Under the pieces are notes generated by a model. The model ran no database searches, was not told the origin of the DNA, and was given only the letters and a program-made list of their open reading frames with translations. A DNA stretch of 64,000 nucleotides from Theropithecus gelada (Eukaryota > Chordata > Mammalia > Primates > Cercopithecidae): positions 61,457,690-61,521,689 of the forward strand of contig NC_037681.1 of assembly GCF_003255815.1 (NCBI RefSeq). The letters run 5' to 3'. A program made the position numbers and the translations under genes. Positions 45,557 to 56,671 of this stretch are shown in pieces (positions within the stretch are counted from its first letter, which is position 1; each line of letters opens with the position of its first letter).

Positions 45557-47128
45557 GTAAATTGGTACCAGTAGAGTGGGGCACTACTGAAAAGATGCCC
45601 AAAAATGTGGAAACAAATTTGGAACTGGGGAACAGGCAAAGGATGGAACAGTATGGAGGGCTCAAAAGGAGAGAGTAAAATGTGGGAAGGTATGGCACTT
45701 CCTAGAGACTTGTTGAATGGCTTCGCCCAAAATGCTGATAGTAATGTGGACAATAAAGTCCAGGTTGAGGTGGTCTCCAAGGGGAATAAGGAACTTGTTG
45801 GGAACAGGAGCAATGGTGACTCTTGCTATGTTTTAGCAAAGACACTGGTGGCATTTTACACCTGCCCTAGAGATTTCCTGTGGAACTTTGAACTTGAGAG
45901 AGATGATTTAGGGTATCTGGCATAAGAACTTTCTAGGCAGCAAAGCATTCCAGAGGTGACTCGGGTGCTGTTAAAGGAATTCAATTTCAAAAGGGAAACA
46001 GAGCATAAAAGTTCAGAAAATTTGCAGCCCACAATGCAATAGAACATAAAATCCCACTTTCTGAGGATAAATTCAAGCTGGTTGTAGAAATTTGCATAAG
46101 TAACAAGGAGCCAAATGTTAATCCCCAAGACGATGGGGAAAATATTTCCAGGGCATATCAGAAGTCTTCATGGCAGCCCCTCCCATCACAGGTCTGAAAG
46201 CCTAAGAGGAAAATGTGGTTTCATAGGCTGGGCCCAGGGTACCCATGCTGTGTGCACCTTAGGGACTTGGGTCCCTGCATCCCAGCTGCTCCAGCCATGG
46301 CTGAAAGGGGCCAACACAGAGCTCAGGCCACAGCTTCAAAGGGTGCAAGTGTCAAGCCTTGGCAGCTTCCACGTGTTATTGAGCCTGTGATTGCCCAGAA
46401 GTCAAGAATTGGGGTCTGGGAACCTCCGTCTAGATTTCAGAAGATGTATGGAAATGCCTGAATGCCCAAGCAAAGTTTGCTGTAGGGGCAGGGTCCACAT
46501 AGAGAACCTCTGTAGGGCAATGTGGAAAGGAAATGGGGGTGGGAACCCCACACAGAGTCCCTACTGGGACACTACCTAGTGGAGCTGTGAGCTCCAGACC
46601 CCAGAATGATAGATACACCTACAGCTTACACAGTAAGCCTGGAAAAGCCACAGGCACTCAGTGCCAGCCTGGGAAAGCAGCTGGGAAGGAGGCTGTACCC
46701 TGCAAAACCACAGGAGTGGAGCTGCCCAAGACCATGGGCACTCACCCCTTGCATCAGTGTGACCTGGATATTAGACATGGAGTCAGAGGAGATCATTTTG
46801 GAGCTTTGAGATTTGACTTCCACTGCGCCTCCCCGCCCTGGATTTTGGACTTTCATGGGACCTGTAGCCCCTTCGTTTGGGCCAATTTCTCCCATTTGGA
46901 ATGACTGTATTTATCCAATGCCTGTACCCGCATTGCATCTAGGAAGTAACTAACTTGCTTTTGATTTTACAGGCTCATAGGCAGAAGGGACTTGCTGTGT
47001 CTCAGATGAGACTTGGGACTGTTGGCTTTTGAGTTAATGCTGAAATAACACTTTGGGGGACTATTGGGAAAGCATGATTTGTTTTTAAATGTGAGGACAT
47101 GAGATTTGGGAGTGACCAGGGGCAGAAT
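45557..47128 (+). mobile_element. THE1 internal region
   Basis: Non-coding or gag-derived relic internal sequence. Several short frames (45605-45925, 46115-46390, 46213-46461, 46533-46904) overlap in different phases and none spans the region. GC is higher than the surrounding DNA, which is why those frames look gene-like. No protease, RT, integrase or envelope motif is visible, as expected for THE1. Confidence 0.92.
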
Positions 47129-47283
47129 GTTATGGTTTGGCAATGTCCCCACCCAAATGCCATCTTGAATTGTCACTCCCACAGTTCCCACATGTTGTGG
47201 GATGAACCTAGTGGGAGGTGATTGAATTATGGGGGGTGGGTCTTTCCTGTGCTGTTCTCGTTATTTTTTCATTTGTTTGTTTG

Positions 47284-47320
<37 letters not shown>

Positions 47321-47711
47321 CTTTAAGTTCTAGGGTACATGTGCATAACGTGCAGGTTTGTTACATATGTACACTTGTGCCATGTTGCTGTGCTGCACCC
47401 ATCAACTCGTCAGCACCCATCAACTCGTCATTTACATCAGGTATAACTCCCGATGCAATCCCTCCCCCCTCCCCCCTCCCCATGATAGGCCCCGGTGTAT
47501 GAGTCTCAGGAGATCTGATGGTTGTAAAAATGGGAGTTTCCCTGTACAAGCTATCTCTTGTCTGCCTCCATGAAACATGCCTTTCACCTTCTGCCCTGAT
47601 TGTGAGGCCTACCCAGCCACATGGAACTGTAAGTTCAATAAACCTCTTCCTTTTATAAATTGTCCAGTCTCAGGTATGTCTTTATTAGCAGCATGAAAAC
47701 AAACTAATACG
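47129..47711 (+). mobile_element. THE1 3' LTR, interrupted by L1
   Basis: Starts 'tgttatggtttggcaatgtcc', follows the 5' LTR to about 47264, is broken by an L1 3' end, and resumes at 47498 ('tatgagtctcaggagatctgatgg') to the 'actaatac' end. About six LTR bases (agtgaa-equivalent) are missing at the insertion point. Confidence 0.92.
47265..47497 (-). mobile_element. Very short 5'-truncated L1PA 3' end inside the THE1 LTR
   Basis: Antisense L1 3' end: T-rich tail expanded to (TTA)n at about 47288-47320, then 'ctttaagttctagggtacat', 'gtgcaggtttgttacatatg', a doubled 'cacccatcaactcgtca' 18-mer (a feature I recall from some L1PA/PB subfamilies) and the C-rich complement of the polypurine tract, stopping at 'ataggccccggtg'. 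Only about 230 bp of L1 was copied. Confidence 0.9.
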
Positions 47712-47740
47712 CGTGCGCACACATACACACACACACATGT
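47712..47740. repeat. CA-rich microsatellite, right of THE1
   Basis: 'gcgcacacatacacacacacaca'-type tract directly after the 3' LTR. Confidence 0.85.
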
Positions 47741-48915
47741 ACATACAAGTCTTAGTTGGTAGAGCAAGCCAGAAGAGAAACTAACTAACTTAGGATAGGA
47801 GGAGGCTCTCTCCCTTTCTTAAAATCAAGAATTACAACACTTAGATGTTAATCCTCTGATTTCCCAGGAAGTTCCCTTATCATTATGTCTTATTTTATTA
47901 TTATTTTTTAAAGAACATTTATGAACACAGCAAATACCACAGGCTGGGTTATCTAGTATCCAAAGATGCTCTGACTAGATTTTTACATTTTCTTTGATAT
48001 GACTTCTTTCTATTCACTAGCCTTTTCTTATTTTCCTACTCAAAATTCTCAATGACAATGTGCTATTCTTTAAAATTAGAATCAATTTAAAGAAAAAGCA
48101 TTAAAATAAATGTCTTTGATCTATCAAAATATTTACATACAGCATTTTATGTTTCATAAAATTTATTTCCTGCTAGTTTCTAAAGAATAAGCCATTTGAG
48201 ATGACAACGAAAACACAAAATAACAAAATAAATAAATGAGTAAATTAAACTGCTATAAGAAAAATTTGAGGTCATGTAGGATTAATCCTTTTTATTTTCT
48301 CTTATAATAGAAGTAAAACTACTCAACTTATTGAAGAAAGATTAGAGAAGAAAAACATACCTATTCTCTCATCATTTAAGCACAATCACTATTAACATTA
48401 CTAATTCTTTTTTAAATTGTAAATTGTTATATATATAATTGTGTGTGTATGTGTGTGTGTGTGTGTGTTTTAACTGAGCATTGTCAAACAAATCTTAAAA
48501 ACAAAATCCTACAAAGGACTCCAATAACACAGTTACTTTACTTAGTGTTTTGCTTAGTTTTGAATTTTCTATAAGAAAAGACAAAACACACACACACAAA
48601 AGCACACCCGGTGTGGTCTATTTTTGTCAACGTACTATAAAAGAAATCATATGATATCAACAGGAGCAGTAAGGTTTTCCTGGCACTAATTTCTAATGGA
48701 GATTTATATGGCGTCTTCTAAGAGGCCAAATATGAAAGCACACTGAGTAGTCATGCTGATTTCTGTGTGGTAATGATTTCTCATGAAAAAAGTAAACTGG
48801 TACCTAGTTTAACCTGACCACATTCCAAATGTTGATTAGACTAGATTACCTTGCTTGTGGAAAGGAATTGTTGCCCAGCTATACAGAAGCCCACTCATGA
48901 GTCTCCTGACGGGTT
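47741..48915. other. Unassigned sequence with TG/CA tracts
   Basis: Contains (TA/TG)n at about 48426-48470 and a short CA tract near 48586-48599. No gene or transposon otherwise recognised. Confidence 0.45.
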
Positions 48916-49036
48916 GTACATGCCTGTAATCCCAGCTACTCAGGAGTCTGAGGCAGGAGAATTGGAGAATCATCGTCGTATTGGAGAATACCAATGCAAG
49001 TCGCCCTCTTCACACCGCTGCACACTAGGCAACCAA
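48916..49036 (+). mobile_element. Alu right-monomer shard with a 49-bp block identical to a neighbour
   Basis: 48916-48964 is identical over 49 bases to 49533-49581 in the downstream AluS, including the unusual 'aggagtctgag' (usual Alu: aggaggctgag). After that the match degrades quickly; only 'cacaccgctgcacactaggcaacc' near 49012 still looks Alu-like. No Alu 5' part, no A-tail. Confidence 0.75.
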
Positions 49037-49384
49037 TTAATATCACAAAGCTAAGAAGTTAGTCAAGCTGCAGAAATCTAATAATGCTTTGTATTTGAGA
49101 GGGATTTCTGAGATATTGTATTCTTTCTTAGCAGAGGTTTCAGAACTGACTAGAAAGAGACAGAGATAGAGCCAATGACACTCTGAAGAACTTAAAGGAG
49201 ATCAGAGAGCCTTTTACTCCTTCATCTGACATTTTTTAATGGTATCTCATTCTCACCATTATGGAATTACTCTATGAGTTTACTTAAGGAGATACACACA
49301 ATATAAATCTTTGGCTGAATGTTAACTCTTCCACCTAGCCTCTGGATTTCAATCCTTCTCAATCTCCTTAAAAACCAACATGTC
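49037..49384. other. Unassigned sequence
   Basis: Nothing recognised. Confidence 0.4.
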
Positions 49385-49669
49385 GGCTGGGCACGGTGGC
49401 TCACGCCTGTAATCTTGGCACTCTGGGAGGCCAAGGCAGGCGGATCACCTGAGGTCAGGAGTTCAAGACCAGCCTGGCCAACATGGAGAAACCCCATCTC
49501 TACTAAAAATACAAAATTAGCTGGGCAAGGTGGTACATGCCTGTAATCCCAGCTACTCAGGAGTCTGAGGCAGGAGAATTGCTTGAAACCAAGAGGCAGA
49601 GGTTGCGATGAGCCGAGATCACACCACTGCACTCCAGCCTGGGCAACAAGAGAGAGACTCCATCTCGGG

Positions 49670-49701
<32 letters not shown>
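49385..49701 (+). mobile_element. AluS with long A-tail, sense
   Basis: Full dimer starting 'ggctgggcacggtggctcac', with 'gcctggccaacatggagaaacccc', and ending in 'atctcggg' plus an A-run of about 31. 'ccaacatgtc' upstream and 'ccaacatctc' downstream suggest an imperfect TSD of about 10 bases. Confidence 0.95.
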
Positions 49702-50270
49702 ACCCAACATCTCCATTACTTGTCACCTTTTTTTCAGTGCTCTGTCCATTCTCTTCCAGCAAGCCCATTTTCTTTCAGCATTTAAATCCTCTAATTACAT
49801 CTAATATTTTTATACTTTATCCTTACAACAACATTAATTAATTAGTATTTCCCCTATTTTTCATATGGGAAACTGCAGTCCAAATAGTTATTAAATGGCC
49901 ACAGTTATGTCTACTAAATGGCAGAAGTAAAGTTCTCACTCATATATGTTTAACTCCAGTGTTGGTTCTTTATATAGCACAAACAGATGCTCTTCTTTTA
50001 TTCTAATTGCTGTTCATTCTCTTTTCTTTCCTTTGGTGCTTTCATTTTTGCACTGAGATTTTTTTTATCTCTATCTTAATTTCCTATCACCCTTGATCTC
50101 CCTGCATTTAGCCATCTAACCCATCTTAATACCAATACCCCTGTCTTGTAGATGGATCAACAATAATTAAGTGATCTTCTTATTATCCTTAATCTTCCCT
50201 TTCTCTGCCACAAATGCAATGTGGATCACCCTATCCTCAAAACTTGCATTGCCCTAATTAACATGATATT
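49702..50270. other. Unassigned sequence
   Basis: Nothing recognised. Confidence 0.4.
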
Positions 50271-50512
50271 GCTATTTTCTTTTTATTTATTTATTTAATT
50301 TGTTTTTTATTATACTTTAAGTTCTAGGGTACACGTGCACAATGTGCAGGTTTGTCACATATGTATACATTTACCATGTTGGTTTGCTGCACCCATTAAC
50401 TTGTCATTTATGCTAGGTATTTCTCCTAATGCTGTCCCTCCCTGCTCCCCTCACCTCATGACAGGTCCCAGAGTGTGATGTTCCCTGCCCTGTGTCCAAG
50501 TGTTCTCATTGT

Positions 50513-52440
50513 TCAACTCCCACCTATGAGTGAGAACATGTGGTGTTTGGTTTTCTGTCCTTGTGATAGTTTGCTGAGAATGATGGTTTCCAACTGCATC
50601 CATGTCCCTGCAAAGGACATGAGCTCATCCTTTTTTATGACTGCATAGTATTCCATGCTGTATATGTGCCACATTTTCTTAATCCAGTCTACCATTGATA
50701 GATATTTGGGTTGCTTCAAAGTCTTTGCTATTGTGAACAGTGCCTCAACAAACATATGTGTGCATATGTCTTTATAGTAGCACAATTTATAATCCTTTGG
50801 GTATATACCCATAATGGGATTGCTAGGTCAAATGGTATTTCTAGTTCTAGATCCTTGAGGAATCGCCACACTGTCTTCCACAATGGTTGAACTAGTTTAC
50901 AGTCCCACCAACAGTGTAAAAGTGTTCCTATTTCTCCACATGCTGTCTGTTGTTTCTAGCATCTTTTGTTTCCTGACTTTTTAATGATTGCCATTCTAAC
51001 TAGTATCTCATTATGGTTTTGATTTGCATTTCTCTGATGACCAGTGATGATGAGCATTTTTTCATGTGTCTGATGGCTGCATTAATGTCTTCTTCTGAGA
51101 AGTGTCTGTTCATATCCTTTGCCCACTTTTTGATGGGGTTGTTTGTTTTTTTCTTGTAAATTTGTTTAAGTTCTTTGCAGATTCTGGATATTAGCCCTTT
51201 GTCAGATGGGTAGATTGCAAAATTTTCTCCCATTCTGTAGGTTTCCTGTTCACTCTGATAATAGTTTCTTTTTCTGTGCAGAAGCTCTTTAGTTTAATTA
51301 GATTCCATTTGTCTATTTTGGCTTTTGTTGCCATTGCTTTTGGTGTTTTAATCATGAAACACCAAGTCATTTAGTTATTTAGTCTTGCCCATGCCTATGT
51401 TCTGAATGGTATTGCCTAGGTTTTCTTCTAGGGTTTTTATGGTTTTAGGTCTAACATTTAAGTCTCTAATCCATCTTGAATTAATTTTCATATAAGGTGT
51501 AAGGAAGGGATCCAGTTTCACCTTTCTACATATGGCTAGCCAGGTTTCCCAGCACCATTTATTAAATAGGGAATCCTATCCCTATTTCTTTTTTTGTCAG
51601 GTTTGTCAAAGATCAGATGGTTGTAGATGTGTGGTGGTATTTCTGAGGCCTCTATTCTGTTCCATTGGTCTATATCTCTGTTTTGGTACCAGTACCATGC
51701 TGTTTTGGTTACTGTAGCCTTGTCGTATAGTTTGAAGTCAGGTAGTGTGATGCCTCCAGCTTTGTTCTTTTGGTTTAGGATTGTCTTGGCAATGCGGGCT
51801 CTTTTTTGGTTCCGTATGAACTTTAGAGTAGTTTTTTCCAATTCTGTGAAGAAAGTCATTGGTAACTTGATGGGGATGGCGTTGACTCTATAAATTACCT
51901 TGGGCAGTATGGCCATTTTCATGGTATTGATTTTTCCTATGTATGAGCATGGAAAGTTCTTCCATTTGTTTGCGTCCTCTTTTATTTCATTGAGCAGTGG
52001 TTTGTAGTTCTCCGTGAAGAGGTCCTTCACTTCTCACGTAAGCTGATTCCTAGGTAATTCATTCTATTTGAAGGAATTGTGAGTGGGAGTTCACTCATGA
52101 TTTGGCTTTCTGTCTGTTATTGGTGTATAGGAATGTTTGTGATTTTTGCACATTGATTTTGTATCATGAGACTATGCTGAAGTCGCTTATCAGCTTAAGG
52201 AGATTTTGGGCTGAGATGATGGGGTTTTCTAAATATGCCATCTGCAAACAGGGACAGTTTGACTTCCTCTTTTCCTAATTGAATACCCTTTATTTCTTTC
52301 TCTTGCCTGATTGCCCTGGCCGGAACTTCCAAAACTATGTTTAATAGAAGTAGAGGGAGAGGGTATCCCTGTTTTGTGCCAGTTTTCAAAGGGAATGCTT
52401 CAGGTTTTGCCCATTCAGTATGATATTGGCTGTGGGATAG
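50513..52440 (-). pseudogene. L1 ORF2 3' half (RT C-terminal part to stop), dead
   Basis: Minus strand. From the ANIILNGQNL block at the inversion point, through the RT region GIQLGKEEVKLSLFADG (52195-52389 frame; the catalytic motif FADD is changed to FADG), a 164-codon open stretch at 51536-52030 (IKEDANKWKNFPCSYIGK, KAGGITLPDFKLYDKA), to the C-terminal DWIKKMWHIYSMEYYAVIKK block in 50513-50812. Frameshifts and stops separate the blocks. The FADD change alone would abolish RT activity. Confidence 0.9.
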
Positions 52441-52445
52441 CCGAT

Positions 52446-53146
52446 TTGATCAAGTGGAAGAAAGGGTATCAGTGATTGAAGACCAAATTTTTGAAATAAA
52501 GCCAGAAGAGAAGTTTGGAGAGAAAAGAGTGAAAACAAACGAACAAAGCCTCCAAGAAATATGGGACTATGTGAAAAGACCAAATCTACGTTTGATTTTT
52601 GTACCTGAAAATGATGGGGAGAGTGGAACCAAGCTGGAAAACACTCTTCACAATATTATCCAGGAGAACTTCCCCAACCTAGGAAGGCAGACCAACACTC
52701 AAATTCAGGAAATACAGATAACATTATAAAGATACTCCTTGAGAAGAGCAACCCCAAGAAACATAATTGTCAGATTCCCCAAGGTTGAAATGAAGGAAAA
52801 AATGTTAAGGGCAGCCAGAGAGAAAGGTCGGGTTACCCACAAAGGGAAGCCCATCAGACTAACAGCAGATCTCTCAGCAGAAACTCTACAAGCCAGAAGA
52901 GAGTGGGGGCCAATATTCAACATCCTTAAAGAAAAGAATTTTAAACCCAGAATTTCATATCCAGGCAAACCAAGCTTCATAAGTGAAGGAGAAATAAAAT
53001 CCTTTACAGACAAGCAAATGCTGAGAGATTTTGTCACTACCAGGCCTGCCTTACAAGAGCTCCTGAAGGGAGCACTAAACAGGGAAAGGGACAACCATAC
53101 CAGTCACCGCAAAAACATGCCAAATTGTAAAGACCATCCATGCTAA
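52446..53146 (+). pseudogene. L1 ORF1 fragment with a nonsense codon
   Basis: Plus strand, entering ORF1p at the end of its coiled coil (EERVSVIEDQ), then the RRM region (LRLIFVPENDGE, IIVRFPKVEMKEKML) and the C-terminal domain (KGKPIRLTADLSAETLQARR, GPIFNILKEKNFKPRISYPG). ORF1p is the L1 RNA-binding chaperone. Frames 52454-52729 and 52739-53146 are in the same phase, separated by a single TAA around 52727 where the family has a glutamine codon, so the break is a nonsense change. The N-terminal half was never copied. Confidence 0.9.
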
Positions 53147-53193
53147 GAAGAAACTGCATCAACTAACGGGCAAAATAACCAGCTAACATCATA

Positions 53194-55135
53194 ATGACAG
53201 GATCAAATTCACACATAACAGCATTAACCCTAAATGTAAATGGGTTAAATGTAAATGGGTTAAATTAAAAGACATAGACTGGCAAGTTAGATAAAGAGTC
53301 AAGACCCATTAGTGTGCCATATTCAGGAGACCCATCTCACATGCAGAGACATACATAGACTCAAAATAATGGGAAGGAGGAAGATCTCCCAAGCAAATGG
53401 AAAGCAAAAAGAAAGCAGGAGTTGCAATCTAGTCTGTGATAAAACAGACTTTAAACCATCAAAGATCAAAAGAGACAAAGAAGGTCATTACATAATGGTA
53501 AAGGGATCAAATCAACAAGAAGAGCTAACTGTCATAAATATATATGCACCCCATACAGGAGCACCTAGATTCATAAAGCAAGTCCTTAGATACCTACAAA
53601 GAGACTTAGACTCCCATGCAATAATAATGGGAGACTTTAACATCCCACTGTCAATATTAGACAGATCAACGAGACAGAAGGTTAAAAAAGATATCCAGGA
53701 ATTGAACTCAACTCTGCACCAAGCGGACCTAATAGACATCTACAGAACTCTCCACTCCAAATCAACAAAATAGACATTCTTCTCAGCACCACATCATACT
53801 TATTCCAAAATTGACCACATAGTTGGAACTAAAGCACTCCTCAGCAAATGTAAAAGAACAGAAATCACAACAAACTGTCTCTCAGATCACATTGCAATCA
53901 AATTAGAACTCAGGATTAAGAAACTCACTCAAAACCACAAAACTACATGGAAACTGAACAACCTGCTCCTGAATAACTACTGGGCAAATAACAAAATGAA
54001 GGCAGAAATAAAGATCTTCTTTGAAACCAATGAGAACAAAGACACAACATACCAGAATCTCTGGTACACATTTAAAGCGGTGTGTAGAGGGAAATTTATA
54101 GCAGTAACTGCCCACAGAGAAAGCAGGAAAGATCTAAAATCGACACTCTAACATCACAATTAAAAGAACTAGAGGAGCAAGAGCAAACAAATTCAAAAAC
54201 TAGCAGAAGGCAAGAAATAACTAAGATCAGAGCAGAACTGAAGGAGATAGAGACACAAAAAAATAAAACCTTCAAAAAATCAATGAATGCAGGAGCTGGG
54301 TTTTTGAAAAGATCAACAAAATTGACAGACCGCTAGCAAGACTAATAAAGAAGAAAAAAGAGAAGAATCAAATAGATGCAATAAAAAATGATAAAGGGGA
54401 GATCACCACCAATCTCACAAAAATAGAAACTACCATCAGAGAATACTATAAACACCTCTATGCAAATAAACTAGAAAATCTAGAAGAAATGGATAATTCC
54501 CTAGACACATACACCCTCCCAAGACTAAACCAGGAAGAAGTTGAATCCCTGAATAGACCAATAACAGGCTCTGAAATTGAGGCAATAATTAAGAGCCTAC
54601 CAACCAAAAAAAGTCCGGGACCAGACAGATGCACAGCCGAATTCTACCAGAGGTACAAAGAGGAGCTGACAGCATTCCTTCTGAAACTATTCCAATCAAT
54701 AGAAAAAGAGGGAATCCTCCCTAACTCATTTTATGAGGCCAGCATTATCCTGAAACAAAGCCTGGCAGAGACACAACAAAAAAAAGAGAATTTTAGGCCA
54801 ATATCCCTGATGATCATCGATGCAAAAATCCTCAATAAAATACACACAAACCGAATCCAGCAGCACATCAAAAAACTTATCCACAATGATCAAGTTGACT
54901 TCATCCCTGGAATGCAAAGCTGGTTCAACATATGCAAATCAATAAACATAATCCATCACTTAAACAGAACCAACAACAAAACCACATGATTATCTCAATA
55001 GATACAGAAAAGGCCTTTGACAAAATTCAACAGCCCTTCATGCTAAAAACTCGATAAACTAGTTATTGATGTAACATATCTCTAAATAATAAGAGCTATT
55101 TATGACAAACCCACGGCCAATATCATCCTGAATGG
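53194..55135 (+). pseudogene. L1 ORF2 5' half (endonuclease and RT start), dead
   Basis: ORF2 begins at the ATG at 53194. The APE-type endonuclease keeps IQETHLTCRD (catalytic Glu), NIYAPHTGAPRF and IIMGDFNIPLS within 53312-53773, then a stop where the family has tyrosine; the later SDH motif is still readable near 53885. A 15-bp tandem duplication near 53235-53265 disrupts the start of the domain. From 54489 to 54989 the RT N-terminal part is open (LPTKKSPGPDRCTAEFYQRY, ENFRPISLMIIDAKILNKI), followed by a frameshift; a SIDTEKAFD block follows near 54998. The sequence ends at the twin-priming edge. Confidence 0.9.
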
Positions 55136-55149
55136 GCTGTTTTCTTTTT

Positions 55150-55234
55150 TTACTTCTATCTGTAACTATAGTTATATTTTTAAATGCCCTTCCTTAGTTT
55201 TTGTTATGGTGTATTATTAGTTAAGTAATTATCT
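55150..55234. other. Unassigned flank
   Basis: Flanking DNA after the L1; nothing recognised. Confidence 0.4.
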
Positions 55235-55380
55235 CAGACAGAACCAAATTTGAATCTCAACTCCACCAAATATTGGCTGTGCGATCTTGTTTATGTTTTC
55301 TGGACAAGGTCAGAAAGCTGAGCCCCAGCTCCATCATCTATGGAAGGGGGTTTCAAGGGATAAATAAAAGTTGCTCATTA
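55235..55380 (+). mobile_element. Probable MIR
   Basis: 'aaatttgaatctcaactccaccaaatattggctgtgcgatctt' region (55247-55288), then 'gctgagccccagctccatcatctatggaagg', parallels MIR core order. Moderately diverged. Confidence 0.55.
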
Positions 55381-55894
55381 AACACACCCCACACAATGGA
55401 CACTCAAGACATGTTAGTTCACAAACCCAAAGTTAGCACAACAAAACATTTCAAATGTATTAATTGTTTCTGCATTGTTGAGATATGCACCATATCACTT
55501 CAGGAGGGTCCCCAATGAGGCAGGGAGTCTGCCATGCAATAGTTCCTTTTGGCAGCACCTTGAACTTGCCAAGTAGATATTGAAATTGCAACAACAATAT
55601 CAAAAGTAAGGCACTTCAAACAAGCAGAATATAAAGAACCCACTTAATCTGTTTATGTAATACTTGTGTGTAGTCACAATAAATTAAAAAATAATAATAA
55701 TTAATATGTTATGCCTCTGAAGAACCCTAACCCTCAAATAGGGAATTGCAATTGAAATGGAACATGCAACTCAAATTTCCATTAGGTATGAAGACAGTGA
55801 AGTCAAGGGATGTGAGCATTCAAGAGAATTCAGGTGTGAGGGTTGTCTCTGGAAGTAACCATATTACTACTATTTTCTTGATTAACTATTATGC
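55381..55894. other. Unassigned sequence
   Basis: Nothing recognised; minor A-rich tract near 55685. Confidence 0.4.
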
Positions 55895-56398
55895 TAGTAG
55901 GAATAATCACCTCCCTCCATTCCCCCCTACCCAAAGATACTCATGTCCTAATTTCTGTAAACTTTGAATAGCTTATATCCTATATGATGGGGAAATTATG
56001 TTTACAGATGGGAAAAAATTGTTATTCAGCTGACTTTGAGGTGGGGAAATTATCTTGAGTTATCTGAGTGTGCCCAGCCTAATCACAGAGATTCTAATAA
56101 CTGAAAGAAAGAGTCAGAAGAGTGAGCATCAGACTCAGAGAGCAGTTAAAAGATGCTGACTTTGAGCTGGAAGAAGCTATAAGCCAAGGAATACAAGCAG
56201 CCCTAGAAGCTGAAAAAGTCAAGGAAATAGGTTCTTCCCTAAAGCCTCTAGAATGCCCTGTACACATTTTGATTTTAGGCCATTACGTTCTATTTTGGAC
56301 TCTGATCTCCATAACTCTCAGAGAAGAGAACATATTTGTATTGTTTAAGTCACTAAGTTTATTGTAACTTTTATGATGGTAATAAAAAAATTAGGACA
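55895..56398 (+). mobile_element. MaLR (MLT1-like) LTR, sense
   Basis: 'ccaaagatactcatgtcctaatttctgtaaac' (55931-55962), 'ttgaggtggggaaattatcttgagttatctgagtgtgcccagcctaatcac' region, 'gaaagagtcagaagagtgag', 'aagccaaggaatacaagcagccctagaagctg', and the end 'tgtttaagtcactaagtttattgtaact' fit, in order, a sense MLT1-type LTR. About 500 bp. The frame at 56122-56367 is just LTR sequence. Confidence 0.72.
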
Positions 56399-56639
56399 AG
56401 TATTATTACAAGTTATCCTCGTGGTAAATCTTTCTGGGTAAAATAAGCAGAAAAAAATGGTAGTTGAATTTTCTACAGGGAATAATAATAGTTCCTCGAG
56501 AGTACTGCCCTTCCAAAAAAAAGACTATTTAAAATTAAAAATTTTAAGTAGTTTTATAAGGAACTAAAATCAAATCTGAGTGGATATATTCCTGAAAAAA
56601 TTGTTTTTTTAAAAAATAAAATAAAAAACACCCCCTCCC

Positions 56640-56671
<32 letters not shown>

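Larger units (their letters stand above)
45204..47711 (+). mobile_element. THE1 (ERVL-MaLR) provirus, LTR-internal-LTR, with L1 in the 3' LTR
   Basis: Complete THE1 layout: 5' LTR, about 1.57-kb internal region, 3' LTR. THE1 is an anthropoid-age non-autonomous MaLR element that relied on ERVL proteins. The internal region matches THE1-int along its whole length (for example 'actgggga', 'ttcctagagacttgttgaatggctt', 'tttagggtatctggcat', 'gattttacaggctcataggc'). Full proviruses are much less common than solo LTRs. Both flanks are CA-rich, so the 5-bp TSD cannot be recognised with confidence. Confidence 0.94.
50271..55149 (-). mobile_element. Long L1 (L1PA/PB-type) with 5' inversion, about 4.85 kb
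   Basis: Minus-strand L1 with its tail at 50285-50310 (TTTA-rich). 50285-52440 is antisense 3' UTR and the ORF2 3' half. At about 52441-52446 orientation switches and 52446-55135 is plus-strand ORF1 (part), inter-ORF and ORF2 5' half. The right end of the inverted part ('ggccaatatcatcctgaatgggc') and the switch point ('gcccattcagtatgatattggc') are the same L1 locus, overlapping by about 25-30 bases, as twin priming predicts. A likely TSD is 'gctattttcttttt' at 50271-50284 versus 'gctgttttcttttt' at 55136-55149 (one mismatch). Confidence 0.93.

Noticed and set aside
45605..46904. Several overlapping frames in a GC-richer region, suggestive of a small gene cluster
   Set aside because: All lie in the THE1 internal region, in different phases, with no domain; explained by composition.
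51536..52030. A 164-codon minus-strand frame as a gene
   Set aside because: L1 ORF2 fragment bounded by frameshifts within a dead L1.
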